DNA of 64,000 nucleotides from JBGAJN01 sp044224905 (GCA_044224905.1 JBGAJN010000004.1:496001-560000), one strand, 5' to 3'. Shown: positions 1-8,854, counted from the first letter of the stretch. The notes: generated by a model not told the origin, from the letters alone. Made by a program: numbers and translations.

Positions 1-114
1 TGAAAAGATAATTGCGCATTGACCCAAACGTTGCTTTCGGGAACCGAATTTTCGCGACGAATTTCGGCTGACTTCGCTTAACTTGCCGCGAATGAGGCAG
101 CAAACTGCCGCATC

Positions 115-128
115 GTGAAAATTTTCAC
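115..128. promoter_or_regulatory. 14-bp perfect palindrome upstream of mntR
   Basis: A perfect 14-base dyad (GTGAAAATTTTCAC) lies about 130 bases before the mntR start, in the AT-richest part of the gap. It could be an operator, possibly for MntR itself, but it does not resemble a textbook MntR box closely enough to name. The rest of 1-258 shows no convincing gene; a five-base-pair hairpin at 96-109 is too weak to call a terminator. Confidence 0.3.
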
Positions 129-258
129 AAGCGATTTTTCCAAAAAATTTCATGGTTAATTTCCGGCATTAGTTTCCCTCCACACTCGCGTTCAGCGTCG
201 CTTACTTGCACGAGCCTTGCGTTCTCTCCGCGCGGCGTGCTAAGAGCCTCGCGCGGCC

Positions 259-696
259 ATGCCAACCAAGCCCAGCCAAAGCGCGGAAGATTATCTCGAG
301 CGCATCCATGAATTAATCGAGGAGAAGGGCTACGCCCGCGTGGTGGACATCGCTTCATCGCTGCAAGTTCGCCAAGCTTCCGTAACGAGCATGGTGCAGA
401 AGCTCGGCGAGGCCGGTTACCTCAATTACGAAAAGTATCGCGGACTAATTCTCACCGACAAAGGTCGCGAAATCGCGCGCCACATTCAGAAGCGCCATGC
501 CACGCTCGCGCGTTTCTTTTCTCTGCTCGGCGTGGATCCCGCCGCGCAAAAGCTGGACATCGAAGGCATCGAACATCACCTCAGCGCGGAGACGGTGGAA
601 GTCTTGTCTGATCTCGCCGAGTTTTTTGAAAAGCATCCCGCGACTTTGAAATCATTTTTGAAATCGCGCTCGCCCGCCAAAGGTCGCTCCGCGTGA
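259..696 (+). CDS. mntR: MntR/DtxR-family manganese-responsive transcriptional regulator
   Basis: 145-residue cytoplasmic metal-dependent repressor of the DtxR/MntR family, which senses Mn(II) and represses manganese uptake or activates efflux. Residues 10-70 form a winged helix (ARVVDIA, SVTSMVQKLG, YEKYRGLILT) and 75-140 the dimerisation domain. By alignment in mind with Bacillus MntR, all metal ligands are kept: D11, E14, H80, E102, E105, H106. There is no SH3-like C-terminal domain, so the length fits MntR rather than DtxR/IdeR. No manganese transporter lies beside it; the next gene is a small metalloprotease 30 bases downstream. Family call is firm; the target genes are not visible here. 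Confidence 0.9.
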   Translation: MPTKPSQSAEDYLERIHELIEEKGYARVVDIASSLQVRQASVTSMVQKLGEAGYLNYEKYRGLILTDKGREIARHIQKRHATLARFFSLLGVDPAAQKLDIEGIEHHLSAETVEVLSDLAEFFEKHPATLKSFLKSRSPAKGRSA

Positions 697-726
697 GCCC
701 GCACGCTACGACTCCCCTGCCCTGAC

Positions 727-1104
727 ATGAAACCCGCCTGGCCGCGTTTGCTCGAACTCGCGCAGAGCGAAGTCGAAGCCACACTCAACGATCTGCCGCT
801 GGAGTTGCAATCAGCCGCCCGAGCCGTGCCGGTCATTTACGAACCGCGCCCGAACCGCTCGCTAATCGATGACGGTCTTGATCCCGACATTCTCGGGCTC
901 TTTGTTGGCGAACCGCATGAGCACGAGGAGGAGGGTCGCGGAGGACTGCCACCGCAAATCATTTTGTTCCTCGAAAACCTCTGGGAATTCGCCGAGGCCG
1001 ACGAAGAAATCTTCCTCGATGAAATCAACACGACGTTTATGCACGAGCTCGGGCATTACCTCGGTTTGAACGAGGACGATCTGGAAGATCGCGGCTTGGA
1101 ATAA
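727..1104 (+). CDS. Small zincin-like metallopeptidase (PF06262-type)
   Basis: 125-residue protein of the short bacterial zincin-like family. The C-terminus carries the zinc signature HELGHYLG (H106, E107, H110) followed by acidic residues that may give the third ligand. The middle is very acidic (HEHEEEG near 64-70). No signal peptide or membrane segment is seen, so it should be cytoplasmic. Substrate unknown; members of this family are widespread but mostly uncharacterised. It follows mntR by 30 bases and may be cotranscribed. Confidence 0.75.
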   Translation: MKPAWPRLLELAQSEVEATLNDLPLELQSAARAVPVIYEPRPNRSLIDDGLDPDILGLFVGEPHEHEEEGRGGLPPQIILFLENLWEFAEADEEIFLDEINTTFMHELGHYLGLNEDDLEDRGLE

Positions 1105-1175
1105 TTTATTCCCCAGGGCACGGAAAATTATTTTTCGCGTGCCATTTGTGACAATCCTGTTACAAGCGGCGCGTC

Positions 1176-1805
1176 ATGTTCTCCATTCAAAAATTCTTCG
1201 GCCGAGACGACAAGTTTTTTGACCTCCTGGAATCCAGCGCCGATGAAGCGCGGGCGAGCGTGGATCTGCTCATTCAAATGCTGCGGTCCTCGGACCCCGC
1301 GAAGCAGCTCGACGAGTTCGTGCTCACGCGCCGGAAGGAAAAGCGAATCGCCGAGCAGATCACCGAGGAACTTTGCCGCACGTTCGTCACGCCACTGGAA
1401 CGCGAGGACATCGAAGCCCTTTCCAGCGCGCTCTATAAAATTCCCAAGACCGCCGAGAAGTTCGGCGAACGCCTGCTCATCGGCAGCGAGCACTTGCGCG
1501 GAGTTGATTTCGGGCCGCAGGTCAAGTTGCTCGAACAATCTACGGAAACCGTAGTGGCGATTGTTCGTTTGCTTCGCGCGGGCGTTAATCTGGACAAGGT
1601 GAAAGAATTGAACGATCGACTGCATTACTTCGAAGGCGAGGCCGACAAGTTGATGCTGCAATTGCTCCGCGAACTCTACCACGGCAAACCCGACGCCGTG
1701 CGCGCGATCATCCAACGTGACCTCTATGAACTGCTTGAAAAGGTCATCGATCGCTGCCGCGACGTGGGCAACATCGTCTTCCAAATCACCCTTAAACATT
1801 CCTGA
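1176..1805 (+). CDS. DUF47/PhoU-like Pit accessory protein
   Basis: 209-residue all-helical protein of the DUF47 (TIGR00153, PhoU-related) family. Such proteins sit next to low-affinity phosphate transporters and are thought to regulate them at the inner membrane face. The N-terminus (MFSIQKFFGRDDKFFDLLE) is the usual start of the family. It ends nine bases before the Pit permease gene, so the pair almost certainly forms an operon. Confidence 0.88.
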   Translation: MFSIQKFFGRDDKFFDLLESSADEARASVDLLIQMLRSSDPAKQLDEFVLTRRKEKRIAEQITEELCRTFVTPLEREDIEALSSALYKIPKTAEKFGERLLIGSEHLRGVDFGPQVKLLEQSTETVVAIVRLLRAGVNLDKVKELNDRLHYFEGEADKLMLQLLRELYHGKPDAVRAIIQRDLYELLEKVIDRCRDVGNIVFQITLKHS

Positions 1806-1814
1806 CGCCGAGCC

Positions 1815-2903
1815 ATGACGCTTGTCCTCACCGTCATCCTCGTTGCGCTGGTGTTTGAATACATCAACGGCTTCCACGACACGGCCAACTCGATCGCCAC
1901 AGTGGTGTCGACGAAAGTACTAACGCCGCGCCAAGCAGTGATTTTGGCGGCCGGAACGAACCTCGTCGGCGCGATGGTCGGCACGGCCGTGGCGAAAACC
2001 ATTTCATCCGGGCTCGTCGATGCGAAATTCGTTTCGTCACAAACCATCATCTGTGCACTCATCGGCGCAATCGCGTGGAACCTCCTCACGTGGTGGTTTG
2101 GTTTGCCATCGAGTTCCAGCCACGCCCTCGTCGGCGGATTAATTGGGGCCACCGTCGCCTCGTCGCACGGAGACTGGTCTGCCGTGATCTGGTCCAAGGC
2201 TGGCGCCACACATTGGTGGGAAGGCTCGGGATTGCTCTACAAAGTTGTTCTCCCGATGGTGAGTTCCCCCATCGCGGGCTTCACCCTCGGACTGCTATTG
2301 ATGATGGTCCTCTACGCTTGCCTGCGCAATTGGCGGCCGAGCACCGTCAGCGTCGTTTTCGGCAAACTGCAATTGGTCAGCGCCGGTTACATGGGCTTCA
2401 GCCACGGCAGCAACGATGCGCAAAAAACCATGGGCATCATCGCGCTCGCGCTCGTCGCCGCCACCAAAGCCGGCTCGCTCGAACATCTTCCGGACTGGCT
2501 CAGCTTCCTTTACACGCCCGAAGCGGCGAAGGGGCAATCGCAAGACATCGCCCTGTGGATCAAGGTCACTTGCGCGATTACGATGGCCGCCGGCACCGCC
2601 GCCGGCGGTTGGCGGATCATCAAAACTCTCGGCCACAAAATGGTGAAGCTGCAACCTGTCCACGGATTCGCCGCCGAAACCACTGCCGCCACCGTGCTGC
2701 TCGTCGCCGCGAAGCTCGGCATGCCCGTCTCCACCACGCATGCGATCACGACCTCGATCATGGGCGTCGGTGCGGCGAAACGTTTCAGCGCGCTCAAGTT
2801 GAACGTCGTGGAACGAATCCTGTGGGCGTGGGTGCTCACGTTGCCCGCGGCAGGAATCGTCGCCTGGCTCAGCATGCGCTTGGTCCAATGGTGTAATTGG
2901 TGA
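1815..2903 (+). CDS. pit: Low-affinity inorganic phosphate transporter, Pit family
   Basis: 362-residue polytopic inner-membrane protein of the PiT (PF01384) family, which moves metal-phosphate with protons or sodium. The two inverted halves each show the family signature: FHDTANSIATVVST near the N-terminus and GFSHGSNDAQKTMG in the middle, plus the paired SSSHALVGG and PVSTTHAITTSI loops. Length is in the bacterial range. It is preceded closely by the DUF47 partner, supporting a phosphate-uptake unit. Confidence 0.93.
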   Translation: MTLVLTVILVALVFEYINGFHDTANSIATVVSTKVLTPRQAVILAAGTNLVGAMVGTAVAKTISSGLVDAKFVSSQTIICALIGAIAWNLLTWWFGLPSSSSHALVGGLIGATVASSHGDWSAVIWSKAGATHWWEGSGLLYKVVLPMVSSPIAGFTLGLLLMMVLYACLRNWRPSTVSVVFGKLQLVSAGYMGFSHGSNDAQKTMGIIALALVAATKAGSLEHLPDWLSFLYTPEAAKGQSQDIALWIKVTCAITMAAGTAAGGWRIIKTLGHKMVKLQPVHGFAAETTAATVLLVAAKLGMPVSTTHAITTSIMGVGAAKRFSALKLNVVERILWAWVLTLPAAGIVAWLSMRLVQWCNW

Positions 2904-2956
2904 GCCGGAACTGAGTCCCACTTGCCACCCACCAACCTTTCGCTACTCTCCCGCCC

Positions 2957-3550
2957 ATGCCAAACGAACCTCTTCACGTCCTCGCCGTCGTCGGCAGCAT
3001 GTGTGAAAAATCCGCCACTCGCACCGTGCTCCTTCACGCCGCCGACGATCTCCGCTCCAATGGCTGCGTCGTCGACGTCCTCGATCTCCACGCCGAGCAA
3101 CTCCCCCTTTTTAATCCGGAGACTACCTATCGTGCGGCGCATTATCCCGCGCTGACCAAGCGGCTCGAACAAGCCGACGTCTTCCTGCTCGCCACGCCCG
3201 ATTATCACGGCAGCGTCAGCGGTGCATTGAAAAACTTTCTCGATCACGGCTGGAAGGAATTCACGGGAAAACTTTTCGCCACCATCGTTGGCTCGTTTGA
3301 AAAAGGCCTCACCGTGCACGACCAACTCCGCACCGTGGCGCGGCAATGTTACGCCTGGTCCATGCCCTACGGCGTTTCGTTCGTGGAGAAAGAGGACTTG
3401 AAGGACGGACAAATCGTCACGGACACGTTGAAGCAACGCCTCGAGATGCTCAGCCGCGACGTGCGTGTTTACGGTCGTCTCCTCGCCCACCAACGCCGCT
3501 CGGATATTGCCGGTCGCGACACCAGCTTCCTCGCCCGTCAGCGCAAGTAA
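2957..3550 (+). CDS. NADPH-dependent FMN reductase family protein
   Basis: 197-residue flavodoxin-like reductase (PF03358). The FMN phosphate loop is VVGSMCEKSATR near residues 12-23 and the second flavin-contact motif is TPDYHGSVSGALKNFLDH near 80-97, as in chromate and azo reductases. It would reduce quinones, flavin or other acceptors with NAD(P)H in the cytoplasm. It stands alone 53 bases after pit. A role as flavin supplier for a monooxygenase is possible, but none is encoded nearby. Confidence 0.85.
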   Translation: MPNEPLHVLAVVGSMCEKSATRTVLLHAADDLRSNGCVVDVLDLHAEQLPLFNPETTYRAAHYPALTKRLEQADVFLLATPDYHGSVSGALKNFLDHGWKEFTGKLFATIVGSFEKGLTVHDQLRTVARQCYAWSMPYGVSFVEKEDLKDGQIVTDTLKQRLEMLSRDVRVYGRLLAHQRRSDIAGRDTSFLARQRK

Positions 3551-3766
3551 CACCGGCCCGCGTTGCGGACTTCCGCCGCCGCCTGAAACTTGAGATTGCG
3601 TCACCGCGCAATCTGCGACAAACAATCGCCGTCCCCGGGCAATCACATGTCGCGATCGACCGCCACCCATTCGCGCTGGAACTCCAGCGCCGCCGCCTCG
3701 CCAGCAGACGCCGCCATGGCGTTGCCAACTTTCCCCCTCCGACGGTCAACGCATTCACGGGATGCC

Positions 3767-3794
3767 TTGACATAATTTGAAATCAAAATAACAT
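3767..3794 (+). promoter_or_regulatory. Likely sigma-70-type promoter of the sugar-catabolic island, with internal dyad
   Basis: A perfect -35 TTGACA (3767-3772) is followed 16 bases later by TAACAT (3789-3794, four of six matches to TATAAT). The spacer holds TTTGA-AA-TCAAA, a small inverted repeat that could be a repressor site, perhaps for the ROK protein encoded next. The predicted start is only about 8-10 bases before the ATG at 3810, so the leader would be very short and lacks a clear Shine-Dalgarno. The gap 3551-3766 holds nothing else recognisable. Confidence 0.45.
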
Positions 3795-3809
3795 CCACCC
3801 CGACACCTG

Positions 3810-5132
3810 ATGAACGATCAACCGGTTTCCCCCAGCACTTCGACCAGCTCAAATGCGCCGCGTCCATGGTATGCCGGCGTAACCGGCTACGAGTGGCTCG
3901 TGCTCGCCATCGCCAGCGCGGGCTGGGTGTTCGATACGTTCGAAGGGCAAATATTTAATCTGACTCGCGGGCAGATGCTCGCCGAAATCCTCGGCTCCGG
4001 AGCAACGAAAGAAGCCATCAGCCGCTGGGGCGATATTTTTCTCGGGGTGTTTCTCGCCGGCGGAACCCTCGGCGGAATTTTCTTTGGCTGGCTCGGTGAT
4101 CGTTGGGGACGTCGCCCCACCATGGTGGTGACGATCTTGATGTATTCCATCTTCTCCGGACTCACCTATTTCGCGACGGACCTTTTTCAAGTCGGCGTGT
4201 TGCGATTTCTCGTCGCCATGGGTGTTGGCGGTGAATGGGCGGTAGCCGCGGCGCTTGTCGCCGAAGTGTTTCCGAAAAATGCGCGCGCGCACGCTTCCGG
4301 AATTTTCCACGGCACCAGCATTCTCGGCACGTGGCTCGCGGCGCTCGCGGGAATCGCCGTCGGCGCGCAGTGGCGTTACGCTTACCTAATCGGCGTGGTG
4401 CCCGCCCTGCTGATCCTCTGGGTGCGGGCGAGCGTCAAGGAACCCGCATCCTGGCAACACGCCAAAGAACAAGCCGCATCGGGCAAAGGTGCAAAGCTCG
4501 GCAGCTTTCGCGATTTGCTGCTGCATCCGACTTGGGGCAAACGCGCAATCCTCGGCATGCTGCTCGCGGCCGTTGGTCTGGGAAGTTTCTGGGGTGTGAC
4601 CGTCGCGGGACAAGATCTTGCAAAAGAAATTCTCCTCAAATCCGGCGCGACTCCCGACCTCGCCGCGGAGAAAGCCAAGTTCGCTTACGGCATCGTGCAA
4701 GCCGCGGGTGGCGGACTCGGCATGCTGGCGTTCGGCCCCATCTGCGTGCGGCTCGGACGCAAACGCACTTTCGTCCTCATGCAGATTGCCGCGCTGATCA
4801 TCGTTCCCGTCACATGCTTCCTCCCGACTACGTACAACGCGCTACTCCTTTTGCTACCGGTCTACGGATTCTTCACGCTCAGCATCCATGCGGGCTTTGC
4901 GATTTATTTTCCGGAACTGTTTCCGAATCATTTGCGTTCCACCGGCACTGGGTTTTGTTTCAATGGCGGGCGCCTGCTCGCTTCGCTCATGCTCGTATTT
5001 TCCGGTTGGCTCAAATCCCAACCCGGAATGGCTCTCCACACTGCCATCACCCTTCTCAGCCTCGTCTTCCTGCTCGGCATTCTCGTTGTCGCGTTCCTGC
5101 CGGAGACCAAAGACCAGCCGTTGCCCGAATGA
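3810..5132 (+). CDS. MFS transporter, organic-acid/sugar importer type
   Basis: 440-residue major facilitator with about twelve membrane segments. The loop 2-3 signature GWLGDRWGRRP (near residue 92) and the later GRKRT repeat identify the family, and MGVGGEWAVAAALVAEVFP places it near sialate, aromatic-acid or sugar:proton symporters. It ends PETKDQPLPE, a common MFS tail. It is first in the catabolic island and overlaps the ROK repressor by four bases, so it is the probable importer of the island's substrate. Substrate cannot be read from sequence. Confidence 0.85.
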   Translation: MNDQPVSPSTSTSSNAPRPWYAGVTGYEWLVLAIASAGWVFDTFEGQIFNLTRGQMLAEILGSGATKEAISRWGDIFLGVFLAGGTLGGIFFGWLGDRWGRRPTMVVTILMYSIFSGLTYFATDLFQVGVLRFLVAMGVGGEWAVAAALVAEVFPKNARAHASGIFHGTSILGTWLAALAGIAVGAQWRYAYLIGVVPALLILWVRASVKEPASWQHAKEQAASGKGAKLGSFRDLLLHPTWGKRAILGMLLAAVGLGSFWGVTVAGQDLAKEILLKSGATPDLAAEKAKFAYGIVQAAGGGLGMLAFGPICVRLGRKRTFVLMQIAALIIVPVTCFLPTTYNALLLLLPVYGFFTLSIHAGFAIYFPELFPNHLRSTGTGFCFNGGRLLASLMLVFSGWLKSQPGMALHTAITLLSLVFLLGILVVAFLPETKDQPLPE

Positions 5133-6292
5133 AGCACCGTCGCGTCAAGACCAAGCACCGTCTCGTCGCCCGTCTGGAAGGTGAAATCCTAAAGCGCCTC
5201 CGCACGCGCGGCGGCCTCTCGCGGGTCGAACTCGCGCGCGAACTCCACCTCGCTCCCTCGACGATGGGCATCTACGTGGATCGTTTGGTGAAAGAAGGAT
5301 TCCTCCTCGAAGGGGCAAAAGCCGAGCGCGACTTCGGCCGGCCGCCCACATTGCTCACGCTCAACCCACGCGCCGGCCAGTTCATCGGCGTCGATTTCGA
5401 AGCGCGCAATGTGATGGCCACCGCAGTGGATTTTTCCGAGCGACCGCTCAAGCAAGCCCATCGCACGGTCAGCCGCAGCGACGGCGCCGAACGCGTGCTG
5501 GAAAAAATCCAATCCGCGATCGCCGAGGTGCTTGCCATCGATGAACTCCCCGCGCTCGGCATCGGCGTCGGCGTCCCCGGCACGATCGATCCCGCGCGCG
5601 GTATCGCACTCGCGTATGAACACATTTCCGGCTGGCGGAACATCCCCCTCGCCGCGCGCCTGCGCGAACATTTCAACGTGCCCGTCTACCTCGAAAACAA
5701 TATCCGCTCCATCGCGCTGGCGGAACTGTGCTTCGGCCTCGGACGCGGTTCGCGCAATTTCATTTGTGTCGGCGTTCGCAGCGGAATCGGCGCCGGTGTG
5801 GTAGCCAATGGCCAACTACTCCACGGCCACCATTTTCAATCTGGCGAAATCGGCCAATTGACTTGTGCCCTGCCACCAACGCGCGCCACCGCCAAGCCGC
5901 CAACGTTGGAAAACACCGCGTCCATTTCCGCGCTGCTGAACGCGCTGCGCACTCCCACGCAACGCGCCGAGCCAACCGTCGACGACCTCCTGCGCGCGTG
6001 CAAATCCGGCGACGCGCGCGCCCTCGAACTCGTCACGCAAGCGGCGCGCCTTCACGGATGGGCCGCGCATCAGATGCAACAATTGTTCGATCCGGAGAAA
6101 ATTATTTTTGCCGGCCCGCTCACCGCGCTCGGCGATGTCTACCTCGCCCCCATCAGAGAAACACTCGCCCAACTTTCCACCGGACAACACCTGCCCGAAC
6201 TCGTGAACTCCACGCTCGGCGATTACAACGGCGCGCTCGGTGCCGCCGCGTTGGCGTTGCATCAATGGGAACCCGTCCGCGAACCTGCCTGA
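5129..6292 (+). CDS. ROK-family transcriptional repressor
   Basis: 387-residue regulator, start set at the ATG overlapping the MFS stop (ATGA). An N-terminal winged helix (about 15-60: LSRVELARELHLAPSTMGIYVDRLVKEG) precedes a ROK sugar-binding domain (GVGVPGTIDPARG, GVRSGIGAGVV). Two things differ from kinases of the family: the catalytic Asp of the usual ENDAN motif is Asn (ENNIRS), and the cysteine cluster that binds zinc in most ROK proteins is absent after GEIGQLTC. It should therefore be a sugar-sensing repressor without kinase activity, probably controlling this island. Confidence 0.85.
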   Translation: MKHRRVKTKHRLVARLEGEILKRLRTRGGLSRVELARELHLAPSTMGIYVDRLVKEGFLLEGAKAERDFGRPPTLLTLNPRAGQFIGVDFEARNVMATAVDFSERPLKQAHRTVSRSDGAERVLEKIQSAIAEVLAIDELPALGIGVGVPGTIDPARGIALAYEHISGWRNIPLAARLREHFNVPVYLENNIRSIALAELCFGLGRGSRNFICVGVRSGIGAGVVANGQLLHGHHFQSGEIGQLTCALPPTRATAKPPTLENTASISALLNALRTPTQRAEPTVDDLLRACKSGDARALELVTQAARLHGWAAHQMQQLFDPEKIIFAGPLTALGDVYLAPIRETLAQLSTGQHLPELVNSTLGDYNGALGAAALALHQWEPVREPA

Positions 6293-6293
6293 C

Positions 6294-7013
6294 ATGTCCC
6301 CCGCCCTGCCCATCTGCATTCTCGCGTTCGCCGGCTTCACTCAAGGGCTGACCGGCTTCGGGTTTGGCCTCGTCTCGATGGCGCTGCTCCCGCTGGCGCT
6401 GCCGTTCAAAGACGCATTGGTCGTCGTCGCCTCGCTCAACGTCGCCGCGTGCGCGACAACTTTCTTCGCCACGCGCCAGCACTTTTCGTGGCAACGCGGC
6501 GCGGCAGTCACCATCGGATCGTGCATCGGTGTGCCGATCGGATTCTACGCGCTCGTGCATCTGGATTCGCAACTCCTCCTCCACGCCCTCGGCGCGGTGA
6601 TGTGCCTGTTCGCCGTCAGCGAACTCTTGCTCGCGCGCCACTATCGCATTCAGTTTCCAAAATGGGCCGGCTTTCCCGTTGGGCTTGTCAGCGGCGGACT
6701 TGGAGGCGCATTCAATGTCGGCGGTCCTCCGGTCATCGCGTATGCCTACTCGCAACCGTGGGCAAAGGAGGAAATCGTCGCCACGCTCCAACTCGTTTTC
6801 GGCACGAGCGCCATTCTCCGCCTCGCGCTCGTCGGCCAATCCGGATTGCTGCACGCCGACTTGTTGCACCTCGTTCTCCTCGCGTTGCTGCCAATGCTCG
6901 TCGCCATCGCCATCGGCAGCCGGCTGCTGCAACTCGTGCCGCGCGAGCCGTTGAAATATGTTGTCTTCGTTTTTCTCTTCGCCATGGGGGTCAAATACCT
7001 CCTCACCACTTAA
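6294..7013 (+). CDS. TauE/SafE-family membrane exporter
   Basis: 239-residue integral membrane protein of the TauE/SafE (PF01925) family, whose known members export sulfite, sulfoacetate, sulfolactate or related anions. Both family repeats are seen: FAGFTQGLTGFGFGLVS at the N-terminus and GLVSGGLGGAFNVGGPPV in the middle, with seven to eight hydrophobic spans. The ATG at 6294 starts one base after the ROK stop codon. Its presence inside a sugar island is unusual and is a main reason to suspect a sulfonated sugar substrate. Confidence 0.88.
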   Translation: MSPALPICILAFAGFTQGLTGFGFGLVSMALLPLALPFKDALVVVASLNVAACATTFFATRQHFSWQRGAAVTIGSCIGVPIGFYALVHLDSQLLLHALGAVMCLFAVSELLLARHYRIQFPKWAGFPVGLVSGGLGGAFNVGGPPVIAYAYSQPWAKEEIVATLQLVFGTSAILRLALVGQSGLLHADLLHLVLLALLPMLVAIAIGSRLLQLVPREPLKYVVFVFLFAMGVKYLLTT

Positions 7014-7025
7014 CCCAATCCCATT

Positions 7026-7679
7026 ATGAAACTCTTCATCGACACCGCCGACGTCGCGCAAATCAAGGAAGCCTGGAGTTGGGGCATCATTGATGGCGTG
7101 ACCACGAACCCCACGCACGTCATGAAAACCGGTCGCAAGCCGGAGGAAGTGTATCGCGAAATTTTGGACATCGTGAACGGCCCGGTAAGCCTCGAAACCA
7201 TCGCCACCGACGCGCCCGCAATCGAGAAGGAAGGCCGCGCGCTCGCGAAGCTCAGCCCGAATGTCGTCGTGAAAGTTCCCGTCATCCGCGAGGGACTAAA
7301 AGCCGTGAAGGAACTCTCCGCCGACGGCATCAAGACCAACGTCACGTTGAACTTCTCGCCGCTGCAGGCGCTGCTCGCTGCCAAATGCGGTGCGACTTAC
7401 ATCAGCCCTTTCGTCGGCCGGCTCGACGCCGTGGGCCACACGGGCATGGATTTGGTGAAGCAGATCCGCACCATTTACGACAACTACGATTACGAAACGC
7501 AAATCCTCGCCGCCGCCATCCGCAATCCCAACCACGTTCTCGAAGCCGCCCTCGCCGGCGCGGATGTTTGCACGATGTTCTTCGACGTGCTCAAACAACT
7601 CTACGATCACCCGCTCACCGACATCGGCCTCGACATCTTCCTCAAAGATTGGGCGAAGGTAACCGGCGCAGCAAAGTAA
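7026..7679 (+). CDS. TalC/fructose-6-phosphate aldolase-like transaldolase
   Basis: 217-residue class I aldolase of the short transaldolase group (TalC/FSA). The Schiff-base lysine is K83 in NVVVKVPV; the substrate-side motifs FIDTADV, GVTTNPT, TNVTL and SPFVGRLD are present. Compared with ordinary TalC, the Ser of the phosphate-contact motif (ASVRHP) is Ala (A164 in AAAIRNP), and the usual IPY near the C-terminus is MFF (184-186). That divergence suggests a substrate other than a normal sugar phosphate. Located between a sulfonate-type exporter and an NAD-type Gfo/Idh/MocA enzyme, it could be a 6-deoxy-6-sulfofructose transaldolase; plain transaldolase activity is the alternative. Confidence 0.88.
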   Translation: MKLFIDTADVAQIKEAWSWGIIDGVTTNPTHVMKTGRKPEEVYREILDIVNGPVSLETIATDAPAIEKEGRALAKLSPNVVVKVPVIREGLKAVKELSADGIKTNVTLNFSPLQALLAAKCGATYISPFVGRLDAVGHTGMDLVKQIRTIYDNYDYETQILAAAIRNPNHVLEAALAGADVCTMFFDVLKQLYDHPLTDIGLDIFLKDWAKVTGAAK

Positions 7680-7718
7680 CCGCACCCGCGCGACTCCACT
7701 GACATTCTCTCCACGATC

Positions 7719-8759
7719 ATGAAACTTCGATTCGGCTTTCTCGGCATCGGCTCCATGGGCATCAGCCACGTGCAACAATGGCACGTGAAGAACGCCGCGC
7801 GCTCCACTTGCACCGCCATCTGCGGCAACAACGAGGCCAACCTCAAGCGCGCGCTCGACGTCGTTCCGCAGGCGAATGTATTCCACGATGAACGCGAGTT
7901 GATTCATTCGCCGCTCGTCGACGCGGTCGCCATTTCCACACCGAACTTCACCCACCTCCCGCTCGCGCTGGAAACGCTGAAGGCCGGCAAGCATCTCTTC
8001 CTCGAGAAGCCGTGCGGCATCACGCGCGATGAATGCGCGCAATTGCTCGCCGCGTCCGAGCGCACCGATCGCGCTGTGATGATCGGCCACGAACTCCGCT
8101 ATTCGCCGTACTTCCGCCGCATCAAGGAACTTGTCGATGCCGGCAACATCGGCCGGCCGCGCATGGTCTGGACGCGCGAATTCCGCGGGCCCTTCCAACC
8201 GAAGTCTGGCCAGTGGATTCAAGACGAACGTCGCTCGGGCGGAATGCTCGTTGATAAAAACTGCCACCAGTTCGATCTCATGAACTGGTGGACTGGCGGG
8301 CGCCCGACGCGCGTCGCCGCGTTCGGTCGCAGCGCCGTCATGCACGTCATCGAAGGACCGCATCAGGTCAACGATCACTCGACCGTCAGCTTCGAATACG
8401 ACAACGGCACGCTCGGCACGTTGCAGATCTGCCTTTTCGGGCGCGACTTCCCCGAGGAAGAACTCGAGATGGGCATCGTGGGCGAAGCGGGCTCGCTGCA
8501 AACGCGCATCTCGACGATGGAAATTCTCCAATGGCAGCTCGGCAAGAAGCAGAAGGAACCGCTCGCGCACAAAATCGAAAGCAAACGCGGCGAAGGTTGG
8601 GGTAATCACCTCGGCTTCGACGAAATGCACGCCGCCTTCCTCGATGCTGCGCTCGACGGCAAACGGCCGCTGACCACGGTGGCGGATTGCGTCGATGCGA
8701 CCCGCATCTGCATCGCTGCGGAAGAAAGCATCAAGAAAGGCGCGGTAGTTGAAGTCTGA
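7719..8759 (+). CDS. Gfo/Idh/MocA-family NAD(P)-dependent enzyme
   Basis: 346-residue oxidoreductase-fold protein. The Rossmann motif GFLGIGSMG (residues 5-13), the conserved EKPCG lysine and the C-terminal motif GGMLVDKNCHQFDLMNWW mark the family and contain the usual Lys and His/Asp active residues. No signal peptide, so cytoplasmic. Members oxidise sugars or inositols, and one branch acts as NAD-dependent glycosidases that oxidise C3 transiently; such enzymes serve as sulfoquinovosidases in some clusters. Which of these applies here cannot be decided by eye. Confidence 0.88.
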   Translation: MKLRFGFLGIGSMGISHVQQWHVKNAARSTCTAICGNNEANLKRALDVVPQANVFHDERELIHSPLVDAVAISTPNFTHLPLALETLKAGKHLFLEKPCGITRDECAQLLAASERTDRAVMIGHELRYSPYFRRIKELVDAGNIGRPRMVWTREFRGPFQPKSGQWIQDERRSGGMLVDKNCHQFDLMNWWTGGRPTRVAAFGRSAVMHVIEGPHQVNDHSTVSFEYDNGTLGTLQICLFGRDFPEEELEMGIVGEAGSLQTRISTMEILQWQLGKKQKEPLAHKIESKRGEGWGNHLGFDEMHAAFLDAALDGKRPLTTVADCVDATRICIAAEESIKKGAVVEV

Positions 8760-8854
8760 TCCACCCGCGTTTGACGGCGCAACTCAACGACGCGACGAGT
8801 AATTGAGCGTTTGAAACCGGCGCCCTCATCACGCCGACACGACGCAAACTCAAA

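Noticed and set aside
96..109. Hairpin GGCAG-CAAA-CTGCC as a terminator of a gene left of the window
   Set aside because: The stem has only five pairs and the following bases are not a clear U-run; no upstream gene end is visible to support it.
2957..3550. FMN reductase as part of a sulfonate monooxygenase system
   Set aside because: No flavin-dependent alkanesulfonate or sulfoquinovose monooxygenase is encoded in the window.
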